A DNA stretch of 64,000 nt, taken from contig NC_035433.2 of NCBI RefSeq assembly GCF_002127325.2, positions 81,782,079 to 81,846,078 of the forward strand. Reading direction: 5' to 3'. Below the pieces are notes generated by a model. It ran no database searches. It had not been told where the DNA came from and was given only the letters and a program-made list of their open reading frames with translations. The translations under genes and the position numbers were made by a program. Shown piece by piece: positions 11,321 through 23,045 of this stretch. Every line of letters starts with the position of its first letter. Position 1 is the stretch's first letter. Origin of the DNA: Helianthus annuus (lineage: Eukaryota > Streptophyta > Magnoliopsida > Asterales > Asteraceae).

Positions 11321-14300
11321 TGTAAGACCCGTTCTTAAAAATCAAGGCTTAACGTATATTTTGCGAAAATAATCATGTAATTAATGATTATATATACATC
11401 GGAAATACGGGTTTACTAAAAACTTTTACAAATCATAAGTTATTCTACATCACGTGGTTGAATTCGTTGTTTAAAATTTACAACATAGCAAAGTGCGGAA
11501 GCGTGTATCTATAGTGTGTTCGGTTCTTCGTTGAGCTTGATCGTCTTCCGGCATCCCAAAGTGTACCTACATTTCATAAACATGAAATGCTTTAGTCTTA
11601 CGGGGTTTAAATCATGTCCAAACGAGTACGGGAAACAATTGATGTTCAAAAGAAAAACAAGGACTTGAAAAATAATCTCCACCGTAACTTACGGTGGCAC
11701 CGTAAGTTACGGTGGCCCCTGAGTTCATACTCTTCTACCGTACAACAGTAGGTTACCACCGTAACCATATCAACTCCACCGTAACTTACGGTGGCACCGT
11801 AAGTTACGGTGGGCCCTGTATGCAACTTTTCCATTTTTGCCGTAATTTGACACGAAATCTTTCGTATCTTTCAACCGCTTATTCGTTTGACTTACCGTTT
11901 CTTGCTGCATGTTTAAAATTTGATTCTCCATCATATAGTGTTAAAATCCGATATCCGGCTTGATAAAATTTAAGACTTTTAAGTCTTCGGCTTAATACTC
12001 TTTTACCAAAATTTGACCCGTTTGTGATTTTATCAAACATACAAGTTTGTTCGACCCTTATTTCTCACCAACCTATTAAATTCAATAATGTCTAACATAT
12101 GAGGTTCCGATTTTAGAATTACATACCTTCTTTAATCCATTTCACCCATATGCTTATTTTGACCCGTTTGAGGTATTTACTCATTTTAGTCTAGAACTTG
12201 TGCTTTTCTTTTGACGCCACAAAAGTCCATGTCTAATTAACTACAAATATTCCACCACAACTATTTTGTGGCGGATTTAACATAATGAATCCCTTTTTCC
12301 CAAATTTACCCATTGGTTGATCATTTTACGCAAATGACCGTTTTTGAGCATTTGACCCATGAATATGAATCACTATACGACGAAGGGCTTTCGCTAAATA
12401 TTTGACCAAAAATTGTATGTTTAACCAAAAGCATATTTAAACGTACCTGGCTCGGGTCAAGGTAGTGACCCGTTTACATAACTTTTGCTTTAAATCTTTC
12501 TAGTTTAAGCAACGCATACTTATGTTATTTCCTGTGATTACAAAACTCAACAAGCGATTGTCAAATGTAATTGTCAAATGGTGCTAACAACACCATTTGA
12601 CCCATTTAGTCTAATTTGCCATTTATCCATATGAGATGGTACTTAGTTACCATTTCATCCCTTTAAACCTAACCTGGTTTTCCTTTAACTTGTTTTACTT
12701 AAAACCGTTTTTAGTTGTTCGTCATTACATGACTAATTTACCTTTTTACTCCTTTTACCATGATTCATGATTTCTACCCTTTTTCCTTGTTCCGACTCTC
12801 ATTGAATCGTGTCGGAACATTGTATACCAACACTTAGTAGCATTCATATGCAATACTTGAAATTAAGTAATTTTGCAAGCAATGTAAAGGGGCGTAAGCT
12901 CCACTTACCTCGCATCCGAATATGCTTTTCTTCTCGTGCTTGATTCGTTTGACCGCTTCTATCCCAAGCCTCCACCTAGCTCGTTAGGCGACAAACTATC
13001 ATCATTCACAAGGTGGTTAGATTAGTCATTTCAATTCACGACTATTCCACCTCACGTATTTTCTATGTCGAAACTACTATTTGACTTTATCATTGGTTAG
13101 TTTGACTTTTAAAAGTCAATTGACTTACCAACATATTCATATGCACATTTGGTTCTTTGAACTCACTTAGGAATATTTCATCCGAACTCTTAACAAAAGA
13201 TCAATTTTTACATACTAACTAGTAAGCCGCGATTTCATTTAGGCATTTCATATCAATGAAAATTGGCTGTTTTTGGTGACTTGTTTAACCTGTTTACAAG
13301 TCCTCAAAAATTATGATTTTTTTATGTGGCGTACCTCTTGGAGGGTTAGCCCTTGAGTTAAAATTTCAAGATCTAACTCTTTACCAAAAATTCGTGAAAA
13401 TTCATTTACTAAGCTGCAATCAGATTCGTCACTTCTGACTGCAGCTTACGGAAAAATTCATTTAAAATTCCTCGTTTATCCGATTGACGAAATTCCAATT
13501 GGCGATTTTTCTAATCACTTAGCACTTTCTACAGTACAAATTTGAGATCATAACTCAATTCCTAAATTGAGTTATGACATTCGTAATGGGCTGCAAATTC
13601 TGCCAGAAAACGCAGCTTGAACCTTTGATACGGAAAAATTCATAAAACGCTCAATTTTCGTCGAAAAAATGCGATTCCAGTGGGGTTTTAAAGATATTTC
13701 CTGGAATTACATTTTAGACTCAAGAAACACATGATTTTATCAGGTTTTGTCCAGGTTACAGCCAATACAAATCGGCTGTAAATTCTGATCTAGAATCGTT
13801 TGAATTCAGCTTTCAGTTTAAGCTTGTTCTTGACATCATAACACTATTCTTTTGAAATCAAAACCCTAAAAACATCTCATACATGAATTTGGTATCAACA
13901 AAGACTTGAGCTAAGCATGATTTCAACATATACTTGTCTAGGGTTTACTCCTAGACACTACTATGTTCCTATTTCATCTACATATCATGCATGCATCATC
14001 AAATTTCAGATTTCCCAATTTCATGAGAATTTCAAACAGAGAATTAACATCAAATTTTACATACCTTACAACCCTCTTGCAATGGGGATCAATAATCTAT
14101 GCTTGATTTTCGATTTTGACTTGGATTGAGCTTTCAATTTGCAAGTTTGGTGAAGATTTAGGGTTTTGATGTGTGGGGATCGCCCCCCTGTTCTTCTTGT
14201 ACGACCAGACACCTCCTTGTGGGGTGTTTGGTGTGTTTTATTTAATTAATTAAAGTTAAGTTTCAATTTTAACAATATTGGCCCCTCTAATTTGGTTAGT

Positions 14301-14600
14301 TAATTAAGTAGGGCACAACCTACTTATTTCTAACAATATTCCCCACTTATTAACTAGGTTTAATATTCCTAGTTAACTTTGCGGGTTCGAGAATATTTAT
14401 GACTAAGTTTATTTCGGGTCCCGTTAACTCGGGCCTTCTATCACTTTATTTCTTAAAAGCTTTTTATTCACTTCAAATAAATATTAGGATTATTAAATAA
14501 ATTCCTAATATTTGCCAGTTTACTTTTACCACTAACGGTACTTTCCCCGTCTTTAGTATTAACGGGGTTTAATTACCAAACCCGTTTTCGGGGTGTTACA
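11321..14600 (-). repeat. 5' LTR of element B (long form, 3,280 bp)
   Basis: In plus orientation it starts TGTAAGACCC and ends GGGGTGTTACA, followed by the target duplication ATAGG. It contains the 810 bp (12050-12859) missing from its partner. That segment has no transposon ends, so loss from the other copy is likelier than gain here. The palindrome pairs lie at 11679-11715 and 11776-11812, and TATATATA at 11390-11397. Confidence 0.9.
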
Positions 14601-14605
14601 ATAGG

Positions 14606-15091
14606 GTGTCCCGTGGAAAGATGATCCATCAGAGATCTCGATTGGATGGTTGGGGATACCTCTTGCAGGTTTGACGGGATCCGTGTCCTCGTCCATGTCC
14701 ACTGCATTGTCTTCTGAGAAATGGTCCTTGGGCCCAAGAGGGTTAAAACCTACTGGTTCTTGGATAAAGTTTGTCGGGTTAAACCGACCCTGAAAGACAG
14801 AGTAGGGTCGCCAAGGGAACGGTGCGAAACGGAACGCTGGAGAGGTATGAATGAAGGTTGAGGGTTATCGGGCTCGTTTTCCGAGTGCGGCCCAAAAGAG
14901 TGACGGTAAGAAGGTGTTGAACTGTTCGAGATAGACCTTCTAGCGGGCTCAAAAAGGTTCCTCCTGTTTCTCTGAGGTTCGGCACTCATTGTAGTGGAAG
15001 GAGTTCGCAGGTGAGAAGGCCCGGTCTCGTGATCGTTGTGGGTAGAGATTGGCCCTTTGCCTCTTCCTCCTCTTCTGATTCTCGGTGGCAT
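14606..15091 (-). pseudogene. Pre-gag ORF of element A, 5' part
   Basis: This is the N-terminal portion of the extra protein of element A. It starts MPPRIRRGGRGKGP at 15091, a basic RGG-type start that could bind nucleic acid. A Ser/Thr/Arg/Pro-rich segment follows. The frame stops at 14750 (...TRQTLSKNQ). Near 14787 a one-base loss appears to have shifted it, since the next frame continues in sense (EPVGFNPLGPKDHF, then DMDEDTDPV) down to 14606, where element B begins. The remaining C-terminal part is at 6303-5560. The ORF begins about 160 bp inside the primer site, so it would be the first ORF on the genomic RNA. Function unknown. Confidence 0.7.
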
Positions 15092-15249
15092 ATTTACTGA
15101 TTAAACAATTGAAATAATATAACAAACAATAAAGGACAAACTAAAGCAATAATTTGGATTTGTCCTAAGTTCTTGTCTAGACTCGAGTATGTGCAATTGT
15201 GTCATTGAGATTAAACACATAAGGCTAGAGTTTAATTCACTCAACGTTG

Positions 15250-15261
15250 GCTCTGATACCA
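15250..15261 (-). other. Primer-binding site of element A
   Basis: On the minus strand it reads TGGTATCAGAGC, the standard initiator tRNA-Met complement. It lies 3 bp from the LTR end at 15265. Confidence 0.85.
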
Positions 15262-15264
15262 ACC

Positions 15265-18200
15265 TGTCACACCCCGATATTTACACGCTTCACCGGTGGG
15301 CCCGGTGGGGGATTATCGTGACGTTGTTGGCAACATTACAGTCAAACAACACAATATTTAAATGCACAACGGAAGCAAAAGATAGATATATTTCAACCGA
15401 ATAATATTGTAATATCATGTATCACAAACAGTTGAAAATAATCCACTGGGGGATCAAAAAAATAAATACGAACTATTGTTCAACAGTTTGACATCCAAGC
15501 TTGCGAGACTTATTGAGGACGCTAGGAGAAAGCCAGCCTAGTTCGCATAGTACCTGCACTTAACCTTTTTGAGAAAATACGTCAGTTTACACTGGTAAAT
15601 ACATTCAACCGACTCAGTTTGAAAAGTTTAATAAAATTGATTTGAATGCACGTGGCACAAACTTTTATAACTTGGGATAATTATTTGAATATAATACTTG
15701 TAAACGAATTACATGTTCCTTATACGTTCAGTAGCCCGATCCGTAGACCAGGTTAAAGATCAATAGACACACCACATTATTTATTCATTCATGCACTGAC
15801 GAGTGTACGCCTACACCCCGTGCTCAGGTCGTGGCCATCTCGTAAGATGATGCCAAGGATATCCGGGACATGGTCATTAACCCCCCAAAAGCTTTAAGCA
15901 AACATAACATTTCAAAACAAAGCATATCAATGATTTAATCTCTATTCGATTAAAGATTCAATGCTGGACCAAGCGGTATTTTATATACCGTACCCCAAGC
16001 CCGTATAAGGGAAATTAAGTCAAAAGTATTTACCTTTGCAAGTATCAATCACACATAGCAAGTGCGGGTAGCTTTTACTGGGTCTCCTATTCTGGAACGA
16101 AGGTTTATAATAACCTATTAGAATCCTAACGGGTCTTTAATTTAGCCTAAGCTTAGACCGGTTAGTTTTAACGAAAGATACGGTTCGAACGCGTGATTAA
16201 GCGAAGACCGGGATTGAATGTGATTTAGAGCCGACAAGTTTGAAGACTTGTATAATATGGGTAATCTAACCACATTCTGGATTTTGAGATAAAAACGATA
16301 AGGTTTGACCCGTTTCGGCTAATTTATGTAAACTAGTTACATAAACCGAACCGAACGCGCAGAAAGCGTAATGGGTAACCACGAGAGTCACTTACAGGTT
16401 TCCTAAGTTAATATGTCCTAAATATGTTGTGGTATCAATAGGATACCTTCCATTATGCCCAAAACGAGTTTAACCTTAATACAAGCCCCGAAGGGGTATT
16501 TTGGTCATTTTAAAGATTATAAAAGAGATTATTTATAATTCTGATGCTGGGGTCTGAAGTGATCAGTAAAACCACTTACTTTAACAAGTTACATCAGTAG
16601 GTAAAAGTCTTTATATGACAAAATGGTTACAAACTCAAACTATGCGTTTAATACGCGTATAAAGTCGTTTTAAGTGATTTCCGGTTTATACAGGAAATCT
16701 GAGTTTTCTGATCAGGTTATAAAGTTCAAAATACTTTATTTATTATATAAAATCAGTAGCAATTGGATTTGTGTCAAAATACTATGTAGAACTCATTTTA
16801 TGTCCGAAAAGGGTATAATCGGTATTTACCTAATCAATGCCATAACCTTAGGTTATGAGCAGGTTAAAAATAATTAAAAATCTTTAAAAATCTCAAAATA
16901 TTATATTACATCAGTGTGTAAAAGGTTTGGTGTTGAAATTGGGTTTAGATAGGCTTTATGCTAAGTGCGCCGTTTAATTAACAAAAGTTTCTTAATTGCG
17001 CTATTTAGCATAACTCCTATTCTGGACCTCGATCTGCTATGAAACTTTAGGGACATGCTTATAAATCAGTAGCAAGGATTTTTGCTCTCTTACATTCCCA
17101 AAATTCTTGTTTTATGATTAAAAGGGCATTATGGTCAACATTTAAGCATTTAACGGAAATGTGCAAACGACTCGGACAATTAACGAACCAGTCACAGAGG
17201 GTTATTCTATCATGTAACCTGGTCCTAAGGAAGTCCTAAGGCATTTCTAAACTCTACTAAAATGGATCAGAACTGAAGTCAAAGCAAAAGTCAAGGTTTT
17301 GCGACTTTCGGTTCTGAACCGGGTCAAAACAGAAAATTGTTGGATCAAACAAGCTTAGACCAGTTATTATACTTATTACCAAGTTATATGAGTGATAAAA
17401 TAGGTTACATGCCTTCTACATTGTTAATTACATGTTAATTCGAAAATTAAGCTTCTGTTGACTTTTTCTAAACAACTTTGACCCGACATTTGATCTAGTT
17501 AGAGTGGGAACCAGGGGGTGCCCTTTTAAGGGTTTAATGCCCACCTAATTACCAACTTATAACTACCTTTGATTTGACTAATCACTGGACCATTAATGAT
17601 TAATTGCTAAGTCAACCGTTAATTACGACGGTTTGACTTTTAAGCTAAAACTAAGTAAAAACTCAACTAAGAAAGGTCAAGCATACTTACTGAAGTCCTA
17701 TGCACGATTAGGAAGGCTTAGGGTCTGCTCTTAAGCTCCAGGAAGCTCCAGAAATGCATAAGTGATGAGTGAACACAATGTTGCAACTCAAGGGCCTTTT
17801 ATAGTGATTTTAATCCATTGGGATCATGACAACTAGGTCTATCATTGTTCCCAGATCATTTACAAGTGTTTCCTAGTGCCTAGGAACTGTTAGGGGTCAC
17901 CTATGCTGCTGAAAATATCTTACTAAGTCGGTTAAACTTTTATAACTGCCAACAGCCAACCTGCTGTCGCTGGGCACTCCTTACGGACCGTAAGGCAGGA
18001 CCTTTACGGTCCGTAAGCCTTTACCAGAAGGCAAAAATTTTTAACTTCTCTAACTTTGAAAGGGCAACATGTGTATTATGATTTCTGGCCATGAATTATC
18101 AGTATGTTTCCTTTAACCCATACTTGAACAGTTGTTTATCCTTTCTTGAAGTAACATTGGTTCGAACAATATTGGAATTCATAAACGAAGGCTATATCAT

Positions 18201-18460
18201 GCATTATTTCATAGAATCCTTTTCTTGAAATTAGGAATCTATTATTAATATAAATCACCGGATTTAAAGGTAAACTAAATGTTTAACATCCACATTAGGG
18301 CCTTGGAATTTATAATGAAGTTGTTCAGAGGTATCAATTAACATGTCGACATGTTCAAAAATCCTGCCATACATCTTTAGCTAAATCCGGGTTTATAATG
18401 CTTTTGTCGTACGTAACACGTGTCGTTATTTAATTGGACGCAAATTTTCGAGGTGTTACA
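15265..18460 (-). repeat. 5' LTR of element A (3.2 kb)
   Basis: In plus orientation it starts TGTCACACCCCG and ends GAGGTGTTACA. The next base starts copia coding sequence, so the boundary is firm. Minus-sense promoter features are a TATA box near 17804-17796 (CTATAAAAGGC) and, about 170 bp upstream, the palindromes at 17979-17995 (CCTTACGGACCGTAAGG) and 18004-18016 (TTACGGTCCGTAA). The open frames inside are short and unsupported. Confidence 0.85.
17796..17804 (-). promoter_or_regulatory. TATA box of LTR A
   Basis: The minus strand reads CACTATAAAAGGCCC, a good plant TATA context inside U3 of the LTR. Confidence 0.55.
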
Positions 18461-19599
18461 ACAATATCCTGATCATGTGTGCTTACTACAGAAATCACTT
18501 TATGGCTTAAAACAGGCTCCACGAGCCTGGTACCAACGATTTACTAATTTTGTACTCTCCTTGAGGTTTCAACAAAGTAAATGCGACAATTCTCTTTTCA
18601 CTTACCAGCAAAATGGCACCACTGCCTATCTTCTTATCTACATCGATGACATCATCCTTACAACATCGACAGTCTCTCTTCGGGTACATCTTATGTCGCG
18701 ACTTGCAGCCGAATTTGCAATGAAGGATCTAGGGCCTCTAAGTCATTTTTTGGGTATTCACGTGCAAAGGCAAGGTAACAAGGTGTTTCTTTCTCAACAG
18801 GTATACACGAAAGAAATCATTGACAGGGCTGGCATGTCTTCGTGCAAACCCGCTGCCACTCTAGTTGATACCAAACCCAAGCTTGGGTCGAACTCGGGTG
18901 ACGATTATGACGACCCGACATTGTATCGCAGCCTTGCGGGAGCTCTTCAATATTTAACATTCACGAGACCCGATATTTGCTACGCCGTTCAACAGGTGTG
19001 TATGTTCATGCACGCACCCAAAGTGGATCATTGGAATGCACTTCAACGAATCATTCGCTATCTACAAGGTACCTCCTCTCATGGTTTGACTATCGGTGCT
19101 TCACCGGGCTTCTCATTACGAGCATACACTGACACCGATTGGGCGGGGTGTCCGGATACGCGGCGATCTGCCTCAGGTTATTGTGTCTATTTAGGCCCCA
19201 ACATTATCTCATGGTCGTCCAAACATCAATCGGTTATCTCTAGGTCTAGTGCTGAGGCAGAATATCGGGGCGTCGCTAATGTGGTTGCGGAAATTTGTTG
19301 GCTTCGAAACCTTTTGTTGGAATTACATAAGCCTCTAACCACCGCTAGTCTTGTGTACTGCGATAATATTAGTGTTATTTATTTATCCGGGAACCCAGTT
19401 CAGCATCAATGTACCAAGCACATAGAGCCGGACATTCATTTTGTTCGTGACCTGGTTCAAAGAGGTTCTGTTCGGATTCTACACATCCCTATGCGTTTTC
19501 AAGTTGCTGACATATTCACGAAAGGCTTACCCAAGGTGTTATTTGACGATTTCCGGACCAGTCTCAGCATTCGGCCTCCTCTAGCTTTGACTGCGGGGG
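18461..19599 (+). pseudogene. Ty1/copia pol fragment: end of reverse transcriptase and RNase H
   Basis: This is the C-terminal part of a copia polyprotein. It begins in frame right after LTR A (QYPDHVCLLQKSLYGLKQAPRAWYQRF). It contains the reverse transcriptase YxDD box (LLIYIDDIILT, about 45 residues in). RNase H follows with its acidic residues in AYTDTDWAGCPDTRRSASGY, SRSSAEAEYRGVAN and YCDNISVIYLSGNPVQHQ, and the end motif VADIFTKGLPK. The stop is at 19602-19604, overlapping the LTR start. No frameshift is seen in this part. Gag, protease, integrase and the start of reverse transcriptase would lie beyond the nested insertions, left of the window. An ORF start upstream of 18461 lies in LTR A and is spurious. 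Confidence 0.9.
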
Positions 19600-19741
19600 T
19601 GTAATAGATAATGACATAAAATAGGAAAATATATGTTATATTTGTAATGTATATCTCTCCCCAATGTAAGGAGATTTGTTTGTACACTATTTATGTTCGA
19701 TAATGTTAATGAGAAGGCAAGGGATTTTGTTATCTTTCACA
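19600..19741 (+). repeat. Short 3' LTR of the copia fragment
   Basis: It follows the polypurine run GCGGGGG and starts TGTAATAGATAATGAC. It ends CTTTCACA at about 19741. About 142 bp is short even for copia. The left partner is not in the window, so the right end is uncertain. Confidence 0.6.
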
Positions 19742-20663
19742 TAGTACTATCTTATTTAAATACGCAAGTATATCATTACTAAATATTTCCACAATTATAA
19801 TACCCAAATATAATTAGTGTTTAAGGTATGTCGATAACACCCGTCGTATTGCGTGGACAAAGCCGCTAATTTAAAATAAATAAATCATTAGTATGACAAA
19901 AAATGTTATAACAATTAACAAAACAAAATTAATGTAGCAAAATTTCCTTTATCTTCATCTCTTTTTCTCATTTTACGATTACTGCCATATAGTTGTTCAG
20001 AGGGTTACTTCTTAAATATAATAACTTAAATTCCTTATCTTCATATATTTTTTTCTCGTTTTACGTTTTTTACTAACATATATTTTAAGAGGCATACTTT
20101 TTAAAAATAATGTGACGATAACCTATTTCTCTATCATAATAGCATTAACAATCTAACTATCAAAATTAGAGTAGGCTAAATAAGCTAAAGTACTAACATT
20201 AACAATTGATTAATATATCTATCAATAACACAAATAATACAACTGAAATGAATAGTGTTTGTGGTCGTGAGCTTTAGTAATTGGGCTATTTGAGCGGTTC
20301 TCTTGCGTGGTTGCCTTTGGTTAGTCTGTGTGAGCAATGCTCTCCACATTCGTACATTACGACACAACGTCTCCATTTCAACACATGACCACTCTTCGTC
20401 TTTCCTATCGCCTCTTAATCAGAAGAGACATGATAGATAGAAAGAGACGGAGGTAGTTTCACCTCTAAAAATCAAAGCACAAACTTAGATTTAGTTTGTT
20501 TGCAAAAATTGAAATCGCTATGGAAATTTCAAATTTAATTGAAAGCGATTATTGAGTCTTGTAAAATGAGAATCAAAATCATTGAGTTATCACCATTATG
20601 GAGCAAATATTATAATAAATTAGGAAATAATATTTTGAGAAAAAAAATAATTACCTACAGAAT
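19742..20663. other. Intergenic, no gene seen
   Basis: AT-rich. A loosely repeated segment (TTTTTCTCATTTTACG at about 19960 and TTTTTCTCGTTTTACG at about 20050) suggests a small old duplication. Confidence 0.4.
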
Positions 20664-21339
20664 TGTCACACTCCAACCGATGGCGGAAACATCAGAGTGA
20701 GACGAAAACAAAATTGCAAGAGACTTCATAACAACTAAATATGACAAGTATTTAAAAGTACAATTTCATTTCATTGCTAACGGTTCAAGTACATGAATTT
20801 GGAAACAAAATAAAACAAGTTACGTATGACTAATCTACAAACATGGATTAAAGTTTGGTGCGTTTCTAGTCATTCCTACTATATTATTTTCAATGCGTCA
20901 TGATCGTAATCCTGCAATATGTAGTAAAGTAACATGTCAACACATAAAGTATTGGCGAGCATACAAGTTTAGGTGTACTAGCATAAGTATAAAAGAGTTT
21001 AACGAAATCCACATGACAATAACGTATACTAAGGCATAACATACATAATCTAGCATGCAACACATACATGTCAACCCAAAGATTCTCGCTAGCGTAATCT
21101 TGTCGTAGCCACGACAAGACAGTTATGATTAACTTAACATGACCTCAAGAATACGGGCAATGCGTTACTCTTATAGCGCTATACATGTTAGGGGAGGCTT
21201 CTACGAAGTTAATGGCAAAGCACTATGCACGTAAAGTTTCTAGCATGTTTGTGTTCCTAAGTATAAACGTTTAAGCATGTATGATGGATTCCATTGTATG
21301 TATAAAGTATTTGCGTATAAGTGTTTGTGTGAGTTTTTG

Positions 21340-21375
<36 letters not shown>

Positions 21376-23045
21376 CACCCAAAAGTGATAAAACGGAAAA
21401 AAGGGTTCATGTATACTCACGGTTTTGCTAAGTTTTCTGATTATCCACGTATTGACGAGTTGATGAGAATGGAGAAACGAAAGTGTACGAGTATACGGAG
21501 TTTATGGAGTGTTTGGATTCGGAATTAAGTATGAAAAGTATATGTATGCAAAAGTATATCTCGTCTAAACACTCGTTTGGACACTAAGTTTTAATGTGTT
21601 TTCATGGGTCCTAACGTGCCCATTAGAATCACAAACGAGGAATAAAGAACAAAGATAATATAACCTACATTCATGACATATAACCATAATTCGGTTAAGT
21701 ATATTATATAGTATATATTTATGTTTATGTAATAAGTCCATCATGAGTATCATAGAAGTCAAGTATGGAGGCATGTATACCTCTTTATATGATTCACCAA
21801 AGCACAAGGTCATCAACTTAGTTGATGATCCGGTTGGTCATGAATGAAAAATGAAATACAACTAACTAACTAGCTCATTAAATAGCCAAGTAAGAACAAC
21901 TCGGGTGTTTCATACCCATCATGGAAAATGTTGGAGATGCGACGGGGTTGTGTTACTTTAGGTCTAGGAAACTACTTGGAATAACCTGATAAAACATCAA
22001 GAGATGTGGTGGAACAAGTTTGGAAAGCCAAGACTTCCATGGTTCACACCTTTACCAAAACACAAGTCTCACCATATTGAATATGGTGAGCTTGGATGGT
22101 TTCATCACTTGTAGGTCATCTTAATACTTGTCAAAATAGAAAGTTTAGAGGGTGTTTGCACCTCTAAACTCATAAGAATCAACCTTAAACAAGTCCTATA
22201 ACCATACATGTGTTTAGGAACAAGTTAGGCACAAGATTCGTGTAAGAATGTTTAAGTTTTATAAAAGTTTGCAAAATTACTTCCAAAACAGAAAGTTTGG
22301 ACCTCAAAATGGTGATGTTCCACCTTATTTTACCATGCTAAACTTGTGGAAACACTCCTAGATGTGTTACAAGCTTTGTAGTGAAAGAGAAGATGAAAAA
22401 GTGAGGTAGAAGCTCACTTTTTGCACTTAGATAATTCTGCCAAGAACTTGCAATTACAATAGATTGAGAGTGTTTTTGAGAGTGTAACTTAGTTGGGAAA
22501 GTGAAAATATGAGGATGGAGGCTTAGTTTTATAATGAAGGTTTAGGGTTTAGTAATAAAGGAGGTTGTATGGTGATTGGGAAGAAGGGAGTGAGGGAAAT
22601 TGGCCAACCAGCTCAGGGGAAATAACTGTCTGCGGATCGCACTCCGTGGCGTCACGCGAAGGCCAGGAAGGGTGGGGGTCACGCGACGCGGCGCTTCATC
22701 TGACCCGTCCAAGTTTGTTTTGTTACATTAAGGCCCCTGAACTTTGATTCCCTTATCAATTTATGCAATAACTTTGCATTTTAACATGTTTTTGAGTATG
22801 GAAAGCGTAGTATAATTTGTGCATCAAGAATGTACGAATGATGTTCCGAATGTACAATTAGTATTATATTGCAAATAAACACGTAATTAACGAGTGGTTG
22901 TATGTAAAACGCGTATGCATAAAGTACGAATTTTATTACGATCAAAGTTTCGGATTACAAAGTTAGAAATGAATACGAATATAAGTTTCTAAAAGTAGAA
23001 GTACACTTTCTAAATAAGGAAAGTACAGAAATGTGAAGCGTTACA
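20664..23045 (-). mobile_element. Solo gypsy LTR
   Basis: In plus orientation it starts TGTCACACTCC and ends AGCGTTACA, the end pattern of gypsy LTRs read from the minus strand. The flanks AGAAT (20659-20663) and ACAAT (23046-23050) are a 5 bp target duplication with one mismatch. No primer site or internal region adjoins it, so it is the recombination remnant of an element. It holds a (TA)n run (about 21342-21372), a minus-sense TATA-like TTATAAAAC near 22540-22529 and a GC-rich block (22619-22712) just upstream of that. Confidence 0.7.

Larger units (their letters stand above)
6304..14605 (-). mobile_element. Element B: complete non-autonomous gypsy-type LTR element (LARD-like) with TSD ATAGG
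   Basis: The element proper is 6309-14600, flanked by a perfect 5 bp duplication ATAGG (6304-6308 and 14601-14605). It reads on the minus strand: 5' LTR 14600-11321, primer site 11317-11303, a 2.54 kb internal region (11320-8779), polypurine tract at about 8797-8779, 3' LTR 8778-6309. The internal region has no gag, protease, integrase or reverse transcriptase, so the element must be moved by enzymes supplied in trans. The LTRs start TGTAACACC (minus sense) like those of element A. A gypsy helper of that group is therefore likely, though unproven. The LTRs differ at only about ten positions by eye, so the insertion is young. Confidence 0.9.
2578..18460 (-). mobile_element. Ty3/gypsy element A, host of two nested insertions
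   Basis: This minus-strand gypsy element starts with its 5' LTR at 18460-15265. A tRNA-Met primer site follows (15261-15250), then a proline-rich pre-gag ORF (split: 15091-14606 and 6303-5560), gag (4621-3473), and protease plus the start of reverse transcriptase (3486-2578). It is cut twice: by element B between 14600 and 6309, and by element C at 2577. The rest of pol and the 3' LTR lie beyond the left edge of the window. It sits inside a copia pol gene; the 5 bp after its LTR is ACAAT (18461-18465). Frameshifts in the pre-gag ORF and at the gag/pol boundary indicate that it is dead. Confidence 0.85.
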
